DNA of 64,000 nt. It comes from Calditrichota bacterium. Lineage in GTDB: Bacteria; Electryoneota; RPQS01. Positions 60,286 to 64,000 of this stretch are shown in pieces. The position numbers and the translations under genes are program-made. The DNA is taken from assembly GCA_020637445.1 (NCBI GenBank), contig JACJVZ010000001.1:868001-932000 (forward strand). Reading direction: 5' to 3'. Under the pieces are notes generated by a model. That model did no database searches. It was not told the origin of the DNA and saw only the letters and a program-made list of their open reading frames with translations. How positions within the stretch are numbered: the first letter of the stretch is position 1; each line of letters starts with the position of its first letter.

Positions 60286-60648
60286 ATGAATCGCATCGCG
60301 AATTGGACCATGGACGATCTTCGGCAAGACGTTCCGAGCTTTGTGCCGGGCGACACGCTGAACGTCAGTGTCCGCGTGATTGAAGGTGACAAAGAGCGCA
60401 TTCAGGCGTTCCAAGGTGTGTGCATCGGTCGTCACGGCGGCGGTCTTGATGAGACGTTCACGGTCCGCAAAATGTCCATGGGCGTCGGCGTGGAACGTGT
60501 CTTTCCGCTCCATTCACCGCGTATCGCCAAGATTGAAGTGACGCGTCGCGGCCGGGTTCGCCGTGCAAAGTTGCACTATCTGCGTGGCCTTACAGGCAAG
60601 AAGTCGCGTATTCGTGAGAAGGCTCGCGTCACGGAAAGCAACAACTAA
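60286..60648 (+). CDS. rplS: 50S ribosomal protein L19
   Basis: 120 residues from ATG 60286, chosen for the AGAGG at 60276-60280 and the family start; the frame runs 31 codons upstream into trm[58 protein letters not shown] and [20 protein letters not shown] are L19 signatures. It lies at the interface of the two ribosomal subunits and ends the cluster. Confidence 0.98.
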   Translation: MNRIANWTMDDLRQDVPSFVPGDTLNVSVRVIEGDKERIQAFQGVCIGRHGGGLDETFTVRKMSMGVGVERVFPLHSPRIAKIEVTRRGRVRRAKLHYLRGLTGKKSRIREKARVTESNN

Positions 60649-60679
60649 GCTCTTCTTTAGGTCCGCATCAGCGGTCCGC

Positions 60680-60800
60680 ATATCGGCTGTAGGTGTCCGC
60701 CCACGGGCGGAAGAATAGGGAAGACGGTGCGATTCCGTCGCTGTCCCGCAACTGTGAAGGAGTTTTGTACTCCAAGCCAGGAGACCTGCCTGCGGCTTTC
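60680..60800 (+). promoter_or_regulatory. Cobalamin (B12) riboswitch
   Basis: The core is clear: AATAGGGAA (60714-60722), CGGTGCGATTCCGTCG, then GCTGTCCCGCAACTGTGA (60740-60757) and the B12-box-like AAGCCAGGAGACCTGCC (60774-60790). P1 can form between GTAGGT (60689-60694) and ACCTGC (60784-60789). TCCGCC-CAC-GGGCGG at 60696-60710 is a further stem. It sits in the leader of the transport genes that follow and should switch them off when adenosyl- or other cobalamin is plentiful. No terminator is evident, so control is probably at translation initiation. No clear promoter was found between rplS and the aptamer. Confidence 0.93.
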
Positions 60801-60859
60801 ACCGACCTTCGGAGACAAGGAGTAAGGTGGAGGCTCTTCGTGTTAACGAAGAGAAAATA

Positions 60860-61417
60860 ATGGATTCTTTCGGCGGACACAAAGTCCCGCCATTGCTGTT
60901 AACTCGCGCAGCCGCATTTGTGGCCGTCGGAGTTGCGCTCGGATATTTGTTAGCCCCTGTTCCAAACGTTGAGTTGGTGACCGCGACATGTTTTTGCGCG
61001 GGGTACTTGCTCGGGTTCGGCACGGGGGTTTTGTGCTCCATGCTGATTGAAGTTCTTTTTGCCGGATTTCACCCGATGGGTAGCTCGGTTGGTCTCACGC
61101 TCGTCGCACAAACGCTTGGCATGATGGGTGCGGCCGCGGCGGGAACGATTTGCTCAGGCTTCGCCCGACGGGCGTCCATTTCGCTGAGAACTCTATTTGT
61201 GGTTCTATTGGGCGTCGCGGCAACGTTGTGGTTCGAGGTCCTCACAAATCTCGCCTTTCCCATTGCCGCCGGTTTCTCCGCTGACCAAACGTTCGCGTCG
61301 CTGGTTTTGGGGGCGCCATTCTCCGCAATTCATCTCGTCTCGAATACACTTGTCTTCTTGCTCGTCGTCGCTCCACTTTTGCCGCGGCTGACGACCCTAA
61401 TAGAGAATCCAATTTGA
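60860..61417 (+). CDS. ECF transporter S component-like membrane protein (probable B12 uptake)
   Basis: 185 residues from ATG 60860 (GAAGAG six bases upstream); GTG 60827 with GGAG is an alternative adding 11 residues. About six transmembrane helices: roughly 14-32, 36-56, 58-72, 78-100, 110-135 and 155-178. Small size, glycine/alanine-rich helices and riboswitch control fit the substrate-binding S subunit of an energy-coupling-factor transporter, CbrT-like. No ATPase (EcfA) or T subunit is encoded here, so a shared module elsewhere would be needed. The substrate, cobalamin or a precursor, is inferred from the riboswitch. Confidence 0.72.
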   Translation: MDSFGGHKVPPLLLTRAAAFVAVGVALGYLLAPVPNVELVTATCFCAGYLLGFGTGVLCSMLIEVLFAGFHPMGSSVGLTLVAQTLGMMGAAAAGTICSGFARRASISLRTLFVVLLGVAATLWFEVLTNLAFPIAAGFSADQTFASLVLGAPFSAIHLVSNTLVFLLVVAPLLPRLTTLIENPI

Positions 61418-63204
61418 AGCACTTTAAACTCATAGCGGTTCTGCTTTTTTCGCTGTTCGGCGCGGCATCAGCTCAACAATTGACTTACGAACGCATGTCA
61501 ACGGTTGCATATGAAGACATGAGTGACTGGATTCGCCGCTTGCCCGGACTCTATCCCATGGACTATGGAGTCGTCGGAGCTCCGGTCTTGTTCAGACCGT
61601 GGAACGCTCAACCGTGGCTGATAGGAGTTGAACGTGACGGTATTCCATGGCATCGTGTCAGTGACGGGTTGTATGACTCGAATCTGGACTCACCCGAAGG
61701 AGTAAAGTCCCTGTCATTAAGGTTCGACGGCACAAGTCCCTTCGGCACGCTCGACCTTCGTAGTCGCATGCTCCCCAGTGACAGTACCACAACGGAAGTT
61801 GTTCTGCGAGAAGGGTACTATGGCTTTGGCAGAATTGATTTTGCTCAAGCGCAGCAGTTGTCCAAATCGGTATCCGCCGAAGCGAGAGGTCGGTTGTTCT
61901 GGTATGACGGCCTGCGTCTGGGCATTAGTAAATCACGCTTCTATAATATGAGCGGAAGAATAATTGCGCAGCTTTCTGACCAGTGGAGAGGCTCTCTGGA
62001 ATATGGCGGAACGGATGTTGATGCTCAAGCGCCCGTGGCATTTCGTGTCGACAACATATTTCAGCGCCCCCAAGTTTACAGCGAACGCGAATACGCAACT
62101 GCAAAACTAAACCGCATGGGACAATCGTTTCGGTGGGAGTTTGGTTTGCATGCCCGCCAAGATCGCGAAACACGTGGGTCCTATTTTGGGCTTCGTGAGA
62201 AATTTTGGTACGGGTACGCGCAGGGGGACTTCAGCAAGAACAAATCCACGTTCGGCACTCGCGCCGCGGTCGAGCTGTCGGACTTTTCCTTTCCCGGGAT
62301 CGACCAGCGCTCGGAAAATGCTCTGTCGCTGAAGGTAAATGCCGGACACGATCTTGGAATTCTAAAAGCAGACCTAAGAGGATTGTATCGGCAGAGGATC
62401 GACGTAAAATCAAGAATTGAGAATCAAGACGTTTACCCTGACGAATCCATCTGGCTAAAACTTGAAAGCAAAAGGGTTGCAGGACTGAGCGTGCAGACCG
62501 AAAGCAATTTCGGTTACAAATCTGTGCCTCAGTTTTGGCGGTACGCGAAGTATCCGCTCGCATACCGTGAACTGCCAGTCGACGAGAGGTTCTTTGGTTC
62601 ATCGTACTACGGAGGTACGCTGACTGCTTTTGAACCTCGGCACGAGATAAACAAGGTAGGGATGATGGCAGGCGGCATCAACCTAAATCGGGGCACGTCC
62701 AACGCGACCATTAAGTTCACTCGCATCGCCTATGACAAGCATAGTTTCACATCAAGCGGTGACACACTTGACTACTTCCCGGAAAACGAATTTTTGTCTG
62801 TGTGGCATGGAGTTTCATTGGATTGCGACGTAGCTTTGACGTCAAGTTTCCGTCTGCAGTCATGGACTTCGGTCGAAACCGACGAACACGACTTTACCCG
62901 TGCACTTGACACGCGCGCCTTTACTCGATTGCTCATCAGCCGCGACTTCTTCAAAGCGCCGCTGCACATCACCTCCTACGTCGCGCATGAGATGATCGGA
63001 AAGCATGACGCCGTTTCAGATTATGCGTCCTACGATGTCGGACCGACTCACATGCTGCATTTCCGCGTAGAGGGAACCATCGAAGGTGTAACCTTGATAT
63101 GGGGAGCAGAAAATCTGACAGGGCAGCACTACGAATATCTTCCGGGTTACGTGTTGATCAGCAAAGAAGAGTATTTCGGCCTGCGCTGGACGTTCAAGTT
63201 ATGA
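61414..63204 (+). CDS. Outer-membrane barrel with degenerate TonB-receptor plug
   Basis: 596 residues from TTG 61414, overlapping the previous stop (TTGA). Signal peptide MKHFKLIAVLLFSLFGAASA. The next 110 residues look like a receptor plug domain that has lost its conserved core (YEDMSDWIRRLPGLYPMDYG, WLIGVERDGIPWHRVSDGLY). The remainder is aromatic beta-strand text consistent with a barrel (GGTLTAFEPRHEINKVGMMA, VTLIWGAENLTGQHYEYLPG) ending LRWTFKL. No TonB box is visible. It is coupled to the TonB-dependent receptor downstream, so it may be a partner barrel in cobalamin uptake. Family not firmly recognised. Confidence 0.65.
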   Translation: MKHFKLIAVLLFSLFGAASAQQLTYERMSTVAYEDMSDWIRRLPGLYPMDYGVVGAPVLFRPWNAQPWLIGVERDGIPWHRVSDGLYDSNLDSPEGVKSLSLRFDGTSPFGTLDLRSRMLPSDSTTTEVVLREGYYGFGRIDFAQAQQLSKSVSAEARGRLFWYDGLRLGISKSRFYNMSGRIIAQLSDQWRGSLEYGGTDVDAQAPVAFRVDNIFQRPQVYSEREYATAKLNRMGQSFRWEFGLHARQDRETRGSYFGLREKFWYGYAQGDFSKNKSTFGTRAAVELSDFSFPGIDQRSENALSLKVNAGHDLGILKADLRGLYRQRIDVKSRIENQDVYPDESIWLKLESKRVAGLSVQTESNFGYKSVPQFWRYAKYPLAYRELPVDERFFGSSYYGGTLTAFEPRHEINKVGMMAGGINLNRGTSNATIKFTRIAYDKHSFTSSGDTLDYFPENEFLSVWHGVSLDCDVALTSSFRLQSWTSVETDEHDFTRALDTRAFTRLLISRDFFKAPLHITSYVAHEMIGKHDAVSDYASYDVGPTHMLHFRVEGTIEGVTLIWGAENLTGQHYEYLPGYVLISKEEYFGLRWTFKL

Positions 63205-64000
63205 TTGCGCGTGCGCTCATACTGCTGCTTTTCGTGACGGCCGCGGCACGCGCCGCGGAGAAGGTTGTCCCCGTACGCACGCTTCCTGAAGTGGTGATTC
63301 GAGGGATACAACCCGGGTCCAAGCAAGTCTTTTCACACGAGACCATTGAGAAAACCGGCGCACATTCTGCAGCGGAATTCTTAGACATGGTTGGCGGGAT
63401 TTCGATCCGCAAAGACGCCACCTCGGGAGGACAAGAGTTCGCTCGCATCGGCGGATCGAATACAAATCAAGTTGCAGTGCTGGTAGACGGTCTGAAGATC
63501 TCCGACGTCGGCAGTGGTGAAAGCGATCTGTCTAAGATCTCAGTTGAACGCATAGAATCCATTGAAGTCGTGCGCGGTGGAAACGGTACGGTTGCCGAAT
63601 CTATTGGTGGGGCAATCCTTATTCGAACGAGGTCGCCGGAGCAAGACGGACTCCGCTTATCTGGAGAAACAAGTGAAACGTTATCCACTCTGAGTGCGAC
63701 TCGCACATGGCGAAACAACGACTTTACGGCTTCCATTGACGCCTCGCGTGAGCAGGGCCAAGGAGACTATCGATTCCGAATTACGGAAGCGGATGGAAAC
63801 GGACCATTCACCGCGCATTTGGGAGAAGTATTTAAACGGGACAACAATCATCTGTTGCGCGACCACGTTTCCGGAAGACTCGCACAGACCTTCGGAATAC
63901 ATGAGTTCAGCGGGACATATTCAATCGAGCGGGCGGCGTTCGGCTTGCCGGGATACCTCGCTCCGCGCCCCACGCCTGAAGCGAACCAAGATGAGCTTAA
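63201..64000 (+). CDS. TonB-dependent receptor, N-terminal part (BtuB-like by context)
   Basis: 266 residues visible; the frame is open to the window end. ATG 63201 overlaps the previous stop (ATGA). Signal peptide MIARALILLLFVTAAARA. TonB-box-like LPEVVIRG follows, then a good plug domain: GAHSAAEFLDMVGGISIRKD, GGSNTNQVAVLVDGLKISDV, ISVERIESIEVVRGGNGTVA and SIGGAILIRTRSP. Barrel strands begin about residue 150. It should import a TonB-energised ligand across the outer membrane. As third gene under a cobalamin riboswitch it is a good BtuB candidate, though it is not proven by sequence. Confidence 0.88.
   Translation, partial: MIARALILLLFVTAAARAAEKVVPVRTLPEVVIRGIQPGSKQVFSHETIEKTGAHSAAEFLDMVGGISIRKDATSGGQEFARIGGSNTNQVAVLVDGLKISDVGSGESDLSKISVERIESIEVVRGGNGTVAESIGGAILIRTRSPEQDGLRLSGETSETLSTLSATRTWRNNDFTASIDASREQGQGDYRFRITEADGNGPFTAHLGEVFKRDNNHLLRDHVSGRLAQTFGIHEFSGTYSIERAAFGLPGYLAPRPTPEANQDEL

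Noticed and set aside
1..64000. CRISPR arrays, prophage, transposase or toxin-antitoxin genes
   Set aside because: No regularly spaced repeats and no genes of these kinds were found; the repeats at 9.9-13.0 kb are few and palindromic, unlike CRISPR.

Overview
The window reads as one gene-dense chromosomal segment of an uncultured diderm (Gram-negative) bacterium, most likely from the FCB (Fibrobacteres-Chlorobi-Bacteroidetes) superphylum or a nearby candidate phylum. Three things point there. The lipid A genes include an LpxC-FabZ fusion set between lpxD and lpxA. A secreted FG-GAP protein ends in a type IX secretion (T9SS) type A sorting domain. The outer-membrane set (BamA, TamB, Skp, TonB-type receptors) is complete. 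I cannot name the phylum from this sequence alone. I see no phage, insertion sequence, integrase or CRISPR array.

Layout. 1-9.8 kb (+): end of accD, surE, guaA, glmS, a TPR/periplasmic-binding-fold protein, uppP, a class I amidotransferase, holA, and an ECF sigma/anti-sigma pair closed by a strong terminator. 9.8-14.5 kb is the only loosely packed part. It holds a palindromic repeat family, a secreted FG-GAP/T9SS gene frameshifted at a ten-G tract, an 82-bp direct repeat, a small CxxC protein with a near-consensus promoter, rdgB, and the only minus-strand gene (an outer-membrane barrel). 14.6-20.3 kb: cysteine desulfurase, a membrane-anchored unknown, mnmA, panB, panC and a GlmU-like uridylyltransferase lacking its acetyltransferase half. 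20.4-28.6 kb: a secreted unknown, a LytR_C protein, rsfS with a histone-like lysine tail, argS with an altered HIGH motif, a PfkB kinase, mtnA, a TPR protein, uppS and a short FAD-binding-fold protein.

28.6-43.8 kb is an envelope-biogenesis run: tamB, bamA, skp, lpxD, lpxC-fabZ, lpxA, a lipoate ligase-like gene, dxr, rseP, a TPR protein and a lipoprotein. 43.8-51.1 kb: a polyprenyl-linked glycosyltransferase, an orphan sensor histidine kinase, mltG, a UvrD/PcrA helicase, nadC and a galT-like gene. 51.1-60.7 kb is translation machinery: rplM-rpsI, rpsB-tsf-pyrH-frr, split heptose genes hldA and hldC either side of tRNA-Val(CAC), then ffh-rpsP-khpA-rimM-trmD-rplS. 60.7-64 kb is a cobalamin-riboswitch module encoding an ECF-type S component, a degenerate receptor-like barrel and a TonB-dependent receptor that runs off the window.

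Most genes are translationally coupled: many junctions are ATGA, GTGA or TTGA overlaps. GTG and TTG starts are very common, and two genes (rdgB and rsfS) appear to start at ATT and CTG. Much of the window serves one theme, making and maintaining an LPS-bearing envelope: amino-sugar supply, undecaprenyl carrier synthesis and recycling, isoprenoids, lipid A, heptose and outer-membrane protein assembly. The most unusual signals are the palindromic repeat family that forms the end of rdgB, the frameshifted T9SS gene bracketed by an inverted 23-mer, near-leaderless divergent promoters at 14.5 kb, altered active-site motifs in ArgS, DXR and NadC, and the B12-controlled transport module.
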